Shown here: piece after piece, positions 1 to 12,150 of the stretch
Layout of the letters: each line of letters starts with the position of its first letter
Position numbering within the stretch: the stretch's first letter is position 1
Assembly (NCBI RefSeq): GCF_036850765.1
Contig: NC_089495.1
Coordinates: 23,404,875-23,468,874, forward strand
Direction: 5' to 3'
Source of the DNA: Saccopteryx bilineata
Lineage: Eukaryota; Chordata; Mammalia; Chiroptera; Emballonuridae
Length of the DNA: 64,000 nucleotides
The notes under the pieces: generated by a model
What the model saw: the letters and a program-made list of their open reading frames with translations, nothing else
Databases searched by the model: none
What the model was told of the DNA's origin: nothing
Position numbers and translations under genes: made by a program

Positions 1-134
1 AGAAAAATCAATTTGTTGCTCCATTTATTTATGCATTCATTCATTGATTCCAATATGTGCCCTGACCAGGGATTGAACTCAAACCTTGTCATATCGTGAC
101 AATGCTCTAACCAACTGAGCTACCTGGCCAGGGC
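1..134 (-). mobile_element. SINE-D (Ves-like), cut by the window edge
   Basis: Read on minus, it has a GGCCAGGTAGCTCAGTTGG head, the GTTAGAGCATTGTC core and a TTCAATCCCTGGTCAGGGC box. The tail is cut off by the window edge. Confidence 0.8.
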
Positions 135-259
135 CCAGAGCCCTCACCTTTTTAGATACATTGAATACTTCTAGATGATGTCTGGGATTTGCTTTAAAAT
201 AATCAATGCAGCATTGGGTAGAGCCATAGACTGGCCAGGAGTTGATAAATGAGGTTGTA

Positions 260-855
260 CAGTGTGTCCGTAAAGTCATGGTGCACTTTTGACCGGTCAC
301 AGGAAAGCAACAAAAGACGACAGAAATGTGAAATCTGCACCAAATAAAAGGAAAACCCTCCCAGTTTCATACCTATTCAGTGCAGTTCAATGTGGGCTCA
401 CGCACAGATTTTTCAGGGCTCCTTAGGTAGCTATCCCGTATAGCCTCTACACACTCATCACTGACTGATGGCCTACCAGACGGGGTCTCTCCACCAAAAT
501 GCCAGTTTCCTTCAACTGCTTATTCCACCGAGTAATGTTATTCCTATGTGGTGGCGCTTCGTTATAAATGCGCTGATATTCACGTTGCACTTTGGTCACA
601 GATTCGAATTTAGCGAGCCACAGAACACATTGAACTTTCCTCTGTACCGTCCACATCTCGACTTGCATGGCCATGGGCTGCTCCGCTATATACACGGTGT
701 TACGTCATCATCTGCGCATGCGCACATGCTGCCACATCATCCTAGAGAAACTGGGAGGGTTTTCCTTTTATTTGGTGCAGATTTCACATTTCTATCGTCT
801 TTTGTTGCTGTCCTGTGACCAGTCAAAAGTGCATCATGACTTTATGGACACACTG
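260..855 (-). mobile_element. Mariner/Tc1-type deletion derivative, copy 1
   Basis: This 596-bp element is flanked by TA (258-259 and 856-857) and has 109-bp terminal inverted repeats (260-368 and 747-855) beginning CAGTGTGTCC, with about five mismatches between arms. Between them the minus strand encodes only the N-terminal helix-turn-helix part of a transposase (VQRKVQCVLWLAKFESV and following). No DDE catalytic domain is present. A 1-nt deletion relative to copy 2 near position 480 shifts the frame. It can only move, if at all, with a transposase supplied elsewhere. Confidence 0.9.
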
Positions 856-918
856 TATTATGAGCACATGAGGGTTTTCATTATACTTTTATACTTCCAC
901 ACTACTTTGAAGTCTTCT

Positions 919-1300
919 TCTTTTTTTTTTTTTTCTTTTTGTATTTTTCTGAAGTTGGAAACGGGGAGGCAGTCAGACAGACTCCCACATGCACCCGACC
1001 AGGATCTGCCCCGCATGCCCACCAGGGGGCGATGCTCTGCCCATCTGGGGCATTACTCTGTTGCATCCAGAGCCATTCTAGCGCCTGAGGCAGAGGCCAT
1101 GGAGCCATCCTCAGCGCCCGGGGCCAACTTTGCTGCAATGGAGCCTTGGCTGTGGGAGGGGAAGAGAGAGACAGAGAGGAAAGAGAGGGGGAGGGGTGGA
1201 GAAGCAGATGGGCACTCCTCCTGTGTGCTGGCCGGGAATCGAACCCGGGACTCCTACACGCCAGGCTGATGCTCTACCACTGAGCCAACCAGTCAGGGCC
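919..1300 (-). mobile_element. SINE-B, full length
   Basis: The tRNA-like head on minus starts at 1300 and poly(T) marks the 3' end. TGAAGTCTTCTT repeats on both sides as the target duplication. Confidence 0.9.
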
Positions 1301-1334
1301 TGAAGTCTTCTTTAAATGAAACATATTCTCTCCT

Positions 1335-1670
1335 CACCAGGTGGTGACAGAGTGGATAGAGCATCAGACTGGGATGCAGAGGACCCAGGTTCGAGACCCT
1401 GAGGTCGCCAGCTTGAGTGTGGGCTCATCTGGTTTGAGAGAAAAAAAAATAAAAAAAGCTCACCAGCTTGAGCCCAAGGTCGCTGGCTCAAACAAGGGAT
1501 CCCTTGGTCTGCTGTAGCGCCCCAGTCCAGGCACATATGAGAAAGCAATCGATGAACAACTAAAGTACCACAACGAAAAACTGATGATTGATGCTTCTTA
1601 TCTCTCTCCGTTCCTGTCTGTCTGTCCCTATCTATCCCTCTCTCTGACTCTGTCTCTGTCAAAAATAAAT
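1335..1670 (+). mobile_element. SINE-A
   Basis: The CTCACCAGGTGGTGACAGAG head is followed by CAGCTTGAG modules and a TCTCTCCGTTCCTGTCTG tail. AAACATATTCTC flanks both ends. Confidence 0.9.
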
Positions 1671-1914
1671 AAAACATATTCTCATACACAAGTTATCTCC
1701 AGCACTTAGAAAAATATTTAGTACACAGTAAGTAATTAAACATCTGTTTACAAGGATAAATGAAAGTCTATTTACAACTATAGGGGAAGCATGCAAAATA
1801 AGTGATTTCTTTCATTAAGTCATATACACTGACAAGTGGAATATTTTTTCTCTTATTTCCAAAATTTTCTTAGTATATAGGTATTTTCTAATTTTTAAAA
1901 ATAAACTGAAAAAG

Positions 1915-2100
1915 ATATTTTTGGGGGTGGGGGAGGTAGAAGAGAGTAAACAGAGGAATAAATGGTGATGGAAGGAGACGACTTGGGGTGGTGAGCACCT
2001 AATACAATATACAGATGATGTGTTATAGAATTGTACAGCTGAAACCTATATAACTTTATTAACCAATGTTACCCCCAATAAATTCAATTAAAATAATAAT
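1915..2100 (+). mobile_element. L1 3' end fragment
   Basis: A G-rich stretch, then ACAGCTGAAACCTATATAAC and an A-rich end, resembles the terminal 3'UTR of old L1 elements. Confidence 0.55.
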
Positions 2101-2655
2101 AAATGTAAACTTAAAAGAAAAAGAGAATACAAAATTTGGTGATTAGCCAACAGTCTCTGCCCCAGTCAAGCACCCTCTCAGCCTAACAGGGTATGATGCA
2201 CAGCAGGCCTCCACTAGTATTTGCTGAATTGAGTATGTGTATATTACTGTACAAATGCATATACAGTTCTATAATATAGCAGTAAGATATTCATGATAAT
2301 TACTATTTTGCTACTGTGACTTGGAAATTTATTATTTCTTTGGATAGTTAACTTGCATCCCAATTCTTTACAAAAAAATTAAAGATACAGCCATGTGGCA
2401 ATATAAATTAATTAATACATATTATTCTATGGTTAAAAAGATTTTTGAAAGATAAGGATAATAAAAAATTCATTTATTGTTTTTAAAACTCTCAAATCTT
2501 CAATTCTTATGGTCCCATTTAAGGCCTAACAAAAGCATCAAGTCAACAAGAACAAAAGTTAGTGCAAAAATACTGAAACTCACAGACTAATTTTGTGATA
2601 TGGAATAATAATTTAATAAATGATACCTCAGGGACACTAAATTTGCCTGTTTTGG

Positions 2656-2854
2656 GGGGTTTTTTTGTTTTGTTTTGTTTCCCTAAAGTTGGAAACGGGA
2701 AGGCAGTCAGACAGACTTCCGCATGCGCCCGACCAGGATCCACCCGGCATGCCCACCAGGGGGCGATGCTCTACCCATCTGGAGCGTCGCTCTGCCGCAA
2801 TCAGAGCCATTCTAGCGCCTGAGGCAGAAGCCACAGAGCCATCCTCAGCACCCG
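2656..2854 (-). mobile_element. SINE-B, 5'-truncated, with target duplication
   Basis: Only the 3' half of SINE-B is present and the tRNA-like head is missing. AATTTGCCTGTTTT occurs on both sides, so the truncation happened at insertion rather than by later deletion. Confidence 0.85.
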
Positions 2855-3347
2855 AATTTGCCTGTTTTTTAAAATATTTATGTCTATAGGTCATTTAGAT
2901 ATATAAAACATTTAAACTATCATATACACACAAAAAAAAAAAATCCGAAGATTACGGTTTCTTAATAGACAACTTAATTTAACTATTTTTTCTCTATTTT
3001 TCCCTAAGCTGCTATTCCCTAATTCAGGTCCTTGCTCTCGAAGTTTCAAGGAGTGGAAATAGAAGCCAAAAATACATTGAACCAAGAAGGTGAGAGGATC
3101 CACAAGGATATCTTGACAAATACAACCTTAAAACACAAAGATTTCTTGTAGATAGCAACTCACTGACCACTGCTTTAGTCAAATTTTAAACCATTTCAGC
3201 TTCTGCCCCTCCATTAGTAGTTAATTTCTGTGTATGAATCTAATAAGATACACAAAAATATATAGTACAGTTTACAGAGAATACATTAGCAGAGATATTG
3301 AAAAGTTAATACCATTAAATGTGTTTTAAAATTAATTTAAAAATTAA
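2855..3347. other. Intronic DNA with no recognised feature
   Basis: AT-rich sequence of GTF2E2 intron 2. I see no exon, repeat family or motif in it. Confidence 0.5.
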
Positions 3348-3349
3348 TA

Positions 3350-3946
3350 CAGTGTGTCTGTAAAGTCATGGTGCACTTTTGACCGGTCACAGGAAAGCAA
3401 CAAAAGACGACAGAAATGTGAAATCTGCACCAAATAAAAGGAAAACTCTCCCAGTTTCATACCTATTCAGTGCAGTTCAATGTGGGCTCACACATAGATT
3501 TTTCAGGGCTCCTTAGGTAGCTATCCCGTATAGCCTCTACAGACTCGTCACTGACTGATGGCCTACCAGAACGGGGTTTCTCCACCAAAATGCCAGTTTC
3601 CTTCAACTGCTTATTCCACCGAGTAATGTTATTCCTATGTGGTGGCGCTTCGTTATAAATGCGCTGATATTCACGTTGCACTTTGGTCACAGATTCGAAT
3701 TTAGCGAGCCACAGAACACATTGAACTTTCCTCTGTACCGTCCACATCTCGACTTGCATGGCCGTGGGCTGCTCTGCTGTATACACGGTGTTACGTCATC
3801 ATCTGCGCATGCGCACATGCTGCCACATCATCCTAGAGAAACTGGGAGGGTTTTCCTTTTATTTGGTACAGATTTCATATTTCTATCGTCTTTTGTTGCT
3901 GTCCTGTGACCAGTCAAAAGTGCACCATGACTTTACAGACACACTG
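3350..3946 (-). mobile_element. Mariner/Tc1-type deletion derivative, copy 2
   Basis: A 597-bp element, same family and orientation as the copy at 260-855 and about 2-3% different from it. TA flanks both ends (3348-3349, 3947-3948) and the inverted repeats are 109 bp (3350-3458 and 3838-3946). The minus-strand frame is longer than in copy 1, about 107 codons, and continues through a GRPSVSDESV motif, but it still ends in the terminal repeat with no catalytic domain. Confidence 0.9.
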
Positions 3947-4029
3947 TACTATACAAAAAAATACCATTCAGGTGTTGATTCTGGCAGAAAAATATGGAAG
4001 ACTCTAGTTGCCTATATAATTTTTGTTTT

Positions 4030-4299
4030 AGCAAAAGAGACAAAGACAGAGACAGACAGAAAAGGAGAGTTATGAGAAGCATCAACTCATAGTTGCGCCA
4101 CTTTAGTTGGTCGATGATTGCTTCTCACATGTTCCTTGACCAAGGGGCTCCAGCCGATCCAGTGAACCCTTGCTCAAGCCAGCAACCTTTGGCTCAAGCC
4201 AGTGACCCCCGTGCTCAAGCTGGCGACCTTGGGATCTCGAACCTGAGTCCTGAGCATCCCAGGCCAACGCCCTAATCCACTGCGTCACCTCCAGTCAGG
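4030..4299 (-). mobile_element. SINE-A
   Basis: Read on minus: CCTGACTGGAGGTGACGCAG head, CAGCTTGAG modules and GAGAAGCAATCATCG tail. Confidence 0.85.
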
Positions 4300-4406
4300 C
4301 AACTTACTACCAAATCTTAGCACTGAGATTTGAACTGACAAATCTGTCGAGTTGAGTTACATGTATTCATTTCCTACCTTCTTATAGATTCAAAAGAGCA
4401 ATCTAA

Positions 4407-4721
<315 letters not shown>

Positions 4722-4894
4722 TGCTCTGCATAAGATGAGCCAAGTCTCTGAAAACAGCCTTCCACTTCCGAGAAAAAACAATGTCTGAGGCCAACTGTTA
4801 CTACGAAATTTACAGAATTATTGAAAGACTGTCACTAAAGGAAAAAATAAGTTAAATATCTGTTTTTTGTGTGTAACCCTTTCATTAAATATAA

Positions 4895-4900
4895 AATAAA
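4895..4900 (+). other. Poly(A) signal of SMIM18 (candidate)
   Basis: AATAAA lies 174 nt after the SMIM18 stop codon, and no other canonical signal is closer. It suggests a short 3'UTR ending near 4915-4920. Confidence 0.5.
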
Positions 4901-4915
4901 ACTTCACAAATGTGA

Positions 4916-6589
4916 ATAATTTACCAATCTCTTTAAAATAACACTTCAAAACTAGATTAAAAAATTCCTAGAATTCAGTATTAAGTAGCGAAAAGTAAAA
5001 CAAAAAACATAAGCAAAGCTAATGATGCCAAAATAGCTTATACCTAAAATCATGTGGACTAAAAACTATTAGAGTACTAAAACTACATGTGCTTTGGTTA
5101 TAAAAATGCTATTCAAAATGCTTCTCTAAATCCAAAGTAAAATAGTGCTACTTATATTAAAGTCCTTACTTATTAAAAAGCAGTATTTTCTGGTTTCTTA
5201 AAGAAAAATTTACACATTTCTGAAGACTTAAGTTTTATACAGGATTACTGAGAAAAAAAGTCTCAAAATACTCAGAAAAGTCATAGGTATACTTGCATAA
5301 AATTTTCCTAAAATGGACTAACTTCTGAAACACATACATAAGAAGGACCAGGCTACCTCTAACTAAAACTGACAAGTCCACCACTAAACTGCGTTTCCTG
5401 AGCGGGGCCCTCATCGTGCTTCTCACAATCACCCTCTCAAGGGCTAGGATACCCGACGTAGAAAATACTGCAAAAAAATGAAAAGATAGAACCACTCAAC
5501 ATCTGTTAAGAAATATGGCAGTTTTATTTCTTAGAATTTCAGGGCTGAACAGACATTATATTTTATAACCCTAATACCATTTTGCTACTACTCATGAGCA
5601 AACCAAAGCATGCTCTTAACCACTACACTACAACTACCATTAGGCCAGAAATGTCACTTCTGAAAATTTATTGAGAAATTAGTTCAAAAGAAAAAATCAC
5701 TCAAAGATGTTTATAAAATATCATTACTAAAAACAACAAAAAATTGGAAATAACAGCTTTAAATGTGGCACATCAACTTCACAGTATTAAAAAGCTACTG
5801 AAAATGACAAAGTAGAAAACATTTGATACATAAAGTGAAAAATAAGTATCTGTCTTTTTCAATTTAGAGAACCCTAATTATGAGTCTGAAATAGTTTATC
5901 CATGAAATAGTTTTTGTATTTTTTTCTAACATAAGAAACAAACACAAATAACAATCAACTTTCAAAAGACTTGTGAAACTTAGGTATTTAGAATACTTTG
6001 AGAACTATTCTGAGCACTATTAGAACCACATTTTCACAAACAGTAAACTTTGGGAGCCTTTGATAATGCACACTATCAACTTTTCCCTACCTTACCCTGT
6101 AATTCATTTAGCCATCCAACAAATAAGTACTGAGTGCTTCTACCTGTGAGGGATTAAGTTACAACAGCCAATAAGTAACCATGAAATTACAGTGGCACAC
6201 AGGAGCTCTGATAGAAATAGTGAGCTCTGTGAGAACTCAAAGGCTAAGCACTAAAATCAAACTGAAAGAAGGAATAATATGACTTTTAAGCTGAAACCTA
6301 AAAGAAGAGGAGTTAGCCAAAGGAAAGAGGAAAGTAGGAATGAATGCTCCCAAAAGAGGAAATTAAATGAGCAAAATCCAAGAGGCAAGTATCACCGGGA
6401 GACAGTACAAGGAAACCGGCAGGCAGGGGTGTTTCTGAGCGCGTGGAGCCCCCGCTGGCTCAGTACAGCCCAATTTCAAAACTTCACTGCAATGCAACAG
6501 TTGTCATGAGAATGTGATACTGTCGTAAGGACTGACATCTGAGTACTGGAATTACACTGAAATACCACAAATAAACTACTCATTTAGTC
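4916..6589. other. Intronic DNA, no gene recognised
   Basis: AT-rich GTF2E2 intron. A short stretch near 6100-6150 (CCAACAAATAAGTACTGAG) resembles an old MIR/L2 remnant. The open frames here have no supporting context. Confidence 0.45.
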
Positions 6590-6919
6590 CAGTGGTCCCC
6601 AACCTTTTTTGAGCCATGGACCAGTTTAATGTCAGAAAATATTTTCACGGACCGGCCTTTAGGGTGGGACGGATAAATGCACAAAATAAAATTATGTGAC
6701 CTGCGTAAAAACTGTGGTATTTTTAAATATAATTGTCAAACTTAACGAGACAAGCATCAAGAGTGAGTCTTAGACGGATGGAAAAGAGGGAATCTGGTCA
6801 TTTTTTAAAAATAAAACATCGTTCAGACTTAAATATAAATAAAACGGAAATAATGTAAGTTATTTATTCTTTCTCTGCGGACCGGTACCGGTCCACGGCC
6901 CGGGGATTGGAGACCACTG
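6590..6919 (+). mobile_element. hAT-type nonautonomous element
   Basis: Ends CAGTGGTCCCC and GGAGACCACTG are inverted and flanked by a perfect 8-bp duplication ATTTAGTC (6582-6589 and 6920-6927). No coding capacity. Same family as 12151-12810 in the opposite orientation. Confidence 0.88.
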
Positions 6920-7204
6920 ATTTAGTCAACTGGTAGTCAACAAGGGTGCAGTTAATGCAAGTCAATGGGGAAGACAAGTTGTTCCAAGAAATGATACAGG
7001 AACAGCTGAATAACCACACACAAAAAGTTGAATTGAGACCCTTATGTTAAACTGAAAAGTCATTAGGTCAAAGTGTTTTTTTAAATCAACTCAAACTTAT
7101 CAAAACCTAATGTAAGAGTTAAAACTATAAAGCTCTTAAAAGACAACATAATACATTTTCATAACCTTGAGTTAGGCAAAGATTTCTTTTTAAAAAAAAA
7201 AAAT

Positions 7205-7545
7205 TTCTTTCGATTCCCAGCCAGGGCACATAGGAGAAGCGTGCCTATGTGCTTCTCCACCCCTCCCCCTCTCCTTCCTCTCTGTCTCTCTCTTCCCCTC
7301 CCGCAGCCAAGGCTCCATTGGAGCAAAGATGGCCCGGGCGCTGGGGATGGCTCCTTGGCCTCTGCCCCAGGCGCTAGAGTGGCTCTAGTGGCATCAGAGC
7401 GACGCCCCAGAGGGGCAGAGCATCGCCCTCTGGTGGGCAGAGCGTCGCCCCTGGTGGGCATGCCGGGTGAATCCCGGTCGGGCGCATGCGGGAGTCTGTC
7501 TGACTGTCTCTCCCCGTTTCCAGCTTCAGAAAAATACAAAAAAGA
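7205..7545 (+). mobile_element. SINE-B, 5'-truncated
   Basis: It starts inside the head (CGATTCCCAGCCAGGGCACA) and continues through the full body to CAGCTTCAGAAAAATAC. AAATTTCT-type sequence lies on both sides. Confidence 0.85.
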
Positions 7546-7559
7546 AAAGAAAAATTTCT

Positions 7560-7880
7560 GCCTGACCAGACGGTAGTACAGTGGATAGAGTTGGACTAGG
7601 ATGCGGAGGACCCAGGTTCAAGACCCTGAGGTCGCCAGCTTGAGCGCGGGCTCATCTGGTTTGAGTAAGGCTCACCAGCTTGAGCCCAAGGTCGCTGGCT
7701 CGAGCAAGGGGTCACTCAGTCTGCTGAAGGCCCACGGTCAAGGCACATATGAAAAAGCAATCAATGAACTAAGGTGTCACAACGAAAAACTGATCATTGA
7801 TGCTTCTCATCTCTCTCAGTTCCTGTCTGTCCCTATCTATCCCTCTCTCTGTCTCTGTAAAGGAAAAAAAAAAAGAAAAA
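7560..7880 (+). mobile_element. SINE-A
   Basis: GCCTGACCAGACGGTAGTAC head, full modules, A-rich tail. It abuts the preceding SINE-B. Confidence 0.9.
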
Positions 7881-7883
7881 AAA

Positions 7884-7945
7884 TATCTGCCCTCGGACAA
7901 AGCATTGTCCCAAAGCACTGAGGTTGCCAGTTTAATCCCGTTCTT
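7884..7945 (+). mobile_element. SINE-D fragment
   Basis: A short CATTGTCCCAAAGCACTGAG piece with no head or tail. Confidence 0.4.
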
Positions 7946-8156
7946 TCTTTTCTTTTCTAATTAAAAAAATTAATTCTATTTGGAATAAATAAAGAACTCT
8001 TACAAATCAATAGAAAAAAGACACCCAGTATTTTTTAAGTGGGCAAAAAAGGTGAACATTTTACCAAAGACGACAGATACATGAATAGTCAATAAGCACA
8101 TGAAATGACATCCAACATCATTAATCGTTAGGGAACTGTATATTAAAACCAAATAG

Positions 8157-8530
8157 GCCCTGGCCGGTTGGCTCAGCGGTAGAGCGTCGGCCTAGCGTGC
8201 GGAGGACCCGGGTTCGATTCCTGGCCAGGGCACACAGGAGAAGCGCCCATTTGCTTCTCCACCCCTCCGCCACACCTTCCTCTCTGTCTCTCTCTTCCCC
8301 TCCCGCAGCCAAGGCTCCATTGGAGCAAAGATGGCCCGGGCGCTGGGGATGGCTCTGTGGCCTCTGCCTCAGGCACTAGAGTTGCTCTGGTCACAACATG
8401 GCGATGCCCAGGATGGGCACAGCATCGCCCCCTGGAGAGCATGCCAGGTGGATCCTGGTCGGGCGCATGTGGGAGTCTGTCTGACTGCCTCCCTGTTTCC
8501 AACTTCAGAAAAATACAAAAACAAAACAAA
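8157..8530 (+). mobile_element. SINE-B, full length, young subtype
   Basis: The tRNA-like head is intact (GCCCTGG pairs with CCAGGGC) and carries the GGCCTAGCGTGCGGAGGACC variant also seen at 39891, 45342 and 52736. AACCAAATA flanks both ends. Confidence 0.92.
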
Positions 8531-8699
8531 ACAAAAACCAAAATACCAAAATAACACTTCACATCTACTAGAATGGCTATGATCAGAAAGACAAGAATAA
8601 TAAATCTTGGTAAGAAGAAAAAAAATGGACGGGGGGGTGTTATATTGAGTGGGACATTTGAATGCATGTTAATAAAATTAATAAAAATTTTAAAAATGT

Positions 8700-9756
8700 T
8701 TATTAAATAAAGAATGGAACCCTCATGCACTAATGGTAAGAATGTAAAATGGTACGGCCATTTTGGTAGTTTCTTAAAATGCTCAACATAAATTAACTGC
8801 ATGACCCAGAAATTCTACTCTTAGGTCTCTTTCCTAAACAGAGAGAGAGAAAATAGATGCCCACATAATGACTTGTACATGAATGTTCACAGTGGCTCTA
8901 TTTGTAATAGACAAAAGGTGGGAGGAATACAAATGCCTTTATTTTTTTTTAAAGATTTTGATTTTAGAGAGAGGTTAGAGAGAAAGAAGGGTGGGGGAGG
9001 AGAGGAAGCACCAACTCACAGTACTAGTTACTTCTTATATGTGCCCTGACTGGGTTAGCCCAGGATTTTGAACTGGCAACTTCAGCATTCCAGGCCGATG
9101 CTTTACCCACTGCACCACCACAGGTCAGGCACAAACGTCTCTTAACTGATAAATGGCTAAACAAATTGTGGTATATCCATACAATGGAATACTCTACAGC
9201 AATAAAATGAAATGAAATACTGATACATGCTACAAGGTGGATGAATCCTGTACAATATACAGCAAACTGAATTCCACAACAAATAAAAAGGAATATATAC
9301 CATAACCAAGTAGGATTTATTCCAAGAATGCAAGTTGGTTTAACATCTGAAAATCAATTCATGTAATACACTGTGTTATTAGAATCAAGAACAAGAACAT
9401 GATCATCTCAAAAGATGCTAAATAAAAGAGCCACACACTAAAGACCACACATCATCAAATCCCACTTATATGAAATGTCCAGAAAAAGCAAATACATACA
9501 GACAGAAAGATTATTGGTTATCTGGGGCTAAAAAGCAACTGCAAATAGGCACAAGGGATCTTTTGGGGGATAACAAAAATGTTCTAAAATTGGAATGCAC
9601 TGGTAATTATACAACTCTGTAAATTTACTAAAAATCTTTAAACTGTACACTTAAAAAACAAGTGTACTAGAAAAAAAAACAAAAAGAAGTGTACTAGATG
9701 GTATGGAAATTAAACATCAATGAGGTCGTTTTTTCAAAGATAATAACCTAAATTTT
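8700..9756 (+). mobile_element. L1 3' region fragments
   Basis: GGAACCCTCATGCACTAATG, ACCCAGAAATTCTACTC and CAATGGAATACTCTACAGC are characteristic of L1 ORF2 and 3'UTR ends. The piece is degenerate and is broken by a SINE-C. Confidence 0.65.
8946..9131 (-). mobile_element. SINE-C inside L1
   Basis: On minus: GCCTGACCTGTGGTGGTGCA head, CTGGAATGCTGAAGTTGCCA core, A/T-rich end. Confidence 0.85.
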
Positions 9757-10075
9757 TTTTTTTTTGGAAAGAGAGAGACAGGGACAGACAGGCAGGAAGA
9801 GAGAGAGATGAGAAGCATCAATTCTTCATTGTGGCACCTTAGTTGTTCATTGATTGCTTTCTCATAAGTGCCTTGACCGGAGGGCTCCAACTGAGCCAGT
9901 GACCCCTTGCTCAAGCCAGCGACCATGGGGTCATGACTAGATCCCATGCTCAAGCTAGCAACCCCATGTTCAAGCTGGTGAGCCCGCACTCAAGCCAGAG
10001 ACCTCGGGGTTTTGAACCTGGGTTCTCAGCGTCCAGGCCAATGCTCTATCCACTGTACCACCACCTGGTCAGGCA
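9755..10075 (-). mobile_element. SINE-A
   Basis: Head GCCTGACCAGGTGGTGGTAC on minus, poly(T) start. AATAACCTAAAT lies on both sides. Confidence 0.9.
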
Positions 10076-10192
10076 ATAACCTAAATTCTAACTACAACAT
10101 AAGTCTACTAACATCTTAAGAAAATGAACTTGCCATTACTAAATGATTTCCTGAAAAATAAAAACTAAAAAGTCCTAGTCCATTTTACTCAC

Positions 10193-10358
10193 CAGAATTT
10201 TGTTTAGAGCCTGATGATCCTCCATGCTCTAGCTTTGCTTTCTTCTTCTTTGATGATGATGATGATGACTCAGAAGATACTGCACGTTTTTCTACTACAG
10301 GAGTGGAAAGAGCTCGTTTTTTGAACAGTTCCCGTTCTCTCAAAAGGCTTGGATCCAT
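10193..10358 (-). CDS. GTF2E2: TFIIE beta subunit, first coding exon (residues 1-55)
   Basis: TFIIE beta joins TFIIE alpha in the RNA polymerase II preinitiation complex, where it helps recruit and regulate TFIIH in the nucleus. The reading begins [17 protein letters not shown] and runs 55 codons into a serine run (about residues 31-36), a lysine run (37-40) and a Gly/Ser-rich stretch, as in the known N terminus. The ATG is at 10358-10356. The exon extends 4 nt upstream to an acceptor (TTGCAG) after 10362. It ends after one base of codon 56 at a GTGAGT donor. The winged-helix domains come from later exons outside the window. Identification is from recall of the family protein, not a search. 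Confidence 0.95.
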
Positions 10359-10524
10359 AATGCTGCAATGATTAAAAATAAGTATCTTTAATACAGATTC
10401 CAATCATTTAAACCTACATGCTAAATTCATAGGTCTCAACAAAAGTTACTTCCTAAACAAAACTGCCTTCTGTTACTAGTTGTCTAATACATGTATTTAC
10501 TCATTCACTCAAAAAATCTTTAAT

Positions 10525-10853
10525 GCCTGACCAAGTGGTGGCGCAGTGAATAGAGCGTCGGACTGGGATGCGGAAGGACCCAGGTTCGAGACCCCGAGGT
10601 CGCCAGCTTGAGCGCGGGCTCATCTGGTTTGAGCAAAGAGCTCACCAGCTTAGACCCAAGGTGGCTGGCTCCAGCAGGGGGTTACTCGGTCTGCTGAAGG
10701 CCCGCGGTCAAGGCACATGTGAGAGAGCAATCAATGAACAACTAAGAAGTCGCAACGCGCAACGAGAAACTGATGATTGATGCTTCTCATCTCTCTCCGT
10801 TCCTGTCTGTCTGTCCCTGTCTATCTCTGCCTCTGTAAAAAAAAAAAAAAAAA
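10525..10853 (+). mobile_element. SINE-A
   Basis: GCCTGACCAAGTGGTGGCGC head and long poly(A). AAAAATCTTTAAT is duplicated at both ends. It lies just upstream of the first coding exon of GTF2E2. Confidence 0.9.
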
Positions 10854-10939
10854 AAATCTTTAATTAGTGCCTATTATATGCCAAGCACTGAGCTAGGCAA
10901 ACATAAAGCGAAACATAACTATTCTCTAAAGCTCTAGAA

Positions 10940-11255
10940 CTGCACTGTCCAATATGGTAGCCACTGGCCTACATGTGCATAATGAGCATCAGAAATGAGG
11001 CTAGAGTTGAGATGTATTCTAAGTATAAAACACACATCAAATTTAAAAGGCTTAGTACCAAAAAAAAAAAAAAACTTATGAAACTACTAATGACATATGA
11101 CATATTTTACACGTTGATGTGTATTTTGGATATACTCGATTAAGTAAAATATTACAATTAATTCCCCTAATTTTTTTAACCTTTTTAGAAACTATAGCTA
11201 ATAGAAACATTTAAATTATATGTGGCTCACACTGTATTTCTATTGAACACCACCA
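10940..11255 (+). mobile_element. hAT (Charlie/MER5-like) element
   Basis: CACTGTCCAATATGGTAGCC and the distal ATATGTGGCTCACACTG are typical of old hAT-Charlie elements. A perfect 8-bp duplication CTCTAGAA flanks it (10932-10939 and 11256-11263). Confidence 0.8.
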
Positions 11256-11449
11256 CTCTAGAAACAATATCGAGAATACTCAGCAGAAAACAGGAGGCAG
11301 ATTTAGGCTCACTGCAAAAAGGAAAAAAGAAAGAACCATCAGAACTGCTTACAAATAAAAAGGTAAAATTTAAAACTGGTGAACTCTTTATCATTAAGTG
11401 ATGAAGAGCCGGACGGCTGGATTAGTATTTGTTAGAAATATTTACAGAG

Positions 11450-11604
11450 ACATGGCCTGATAGCTCCGCTGGTTCATCTCAAAGCGCAGAGGTTGCCAGT
11501 TTGATGCCTGGTCAGGGCACACAGGAACAGATGGATGTTCCTGTCCCTCTCTCCCTCTCTCCTTTCCTCTCTAAAATCAATACAATAAACATTAAAAGAA
11601 GAAG
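11450..11604 (+). mobile_element. SINE-D
   Basis: GGCCTGATAGCTCCGCTGG head, TTTGATGCCTGGTCAGGGC box, CTCTCTCC tract and A-rich tail. Confidence 0.75.
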
Positions 11605-12150
11605 AAAGAAATAGCTACAGAAGATTCCTGATTTAGACAAGTGAGACTAAACTTTTTTGGGTTTTTTCCCCAGTTTAAAACTATAATTCTCAGCAACTTC
11701 AATACAACCAAGGAAGTCACAGATCATTCAACAAGCATTTTAAAATGTTCCTCTCTTATCTGAGCTCTCCTTCAAATCCCATGGAGAGTCTGGGAAGCTT
11801 ACAAGCTGACTGTGTAAATGATTTTTGCAGTGTTAAGACTAATGTTCATAGGCTGGGAAGGAAGGCCTCAGAGGAAAGACTATCTTATGCTCTGAAAGCC
11901 TTAAAGCACAGGGAAGCTCAATAAATACTTCTTAAATGAATAATGAACAGAAACACATCTTTAAACTGTTCTAACCTCATTGTTATTGGTTCCACAAGCC
12001 TTTATTAAAAAGTCCTGTTTGTCAAGTACTGTACTTCAAATTCTGAAAGGTTCTAGAAAATAAATCCTTGCCTTCAAGCAGATTATATTTGAGAAGCTGA
12101 AAGCATTGAGTACTTTGCCTAAAAATGAATAAATAAAATGTGATTTAGAG

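Noticed and set aside
8158..8232. tRNA gene (cloverleaf-like sequence)
   Set aside because: It is the head of a SINE-B followed directly by the SINE body and A-rich tail. The same head recurs many times in the window.
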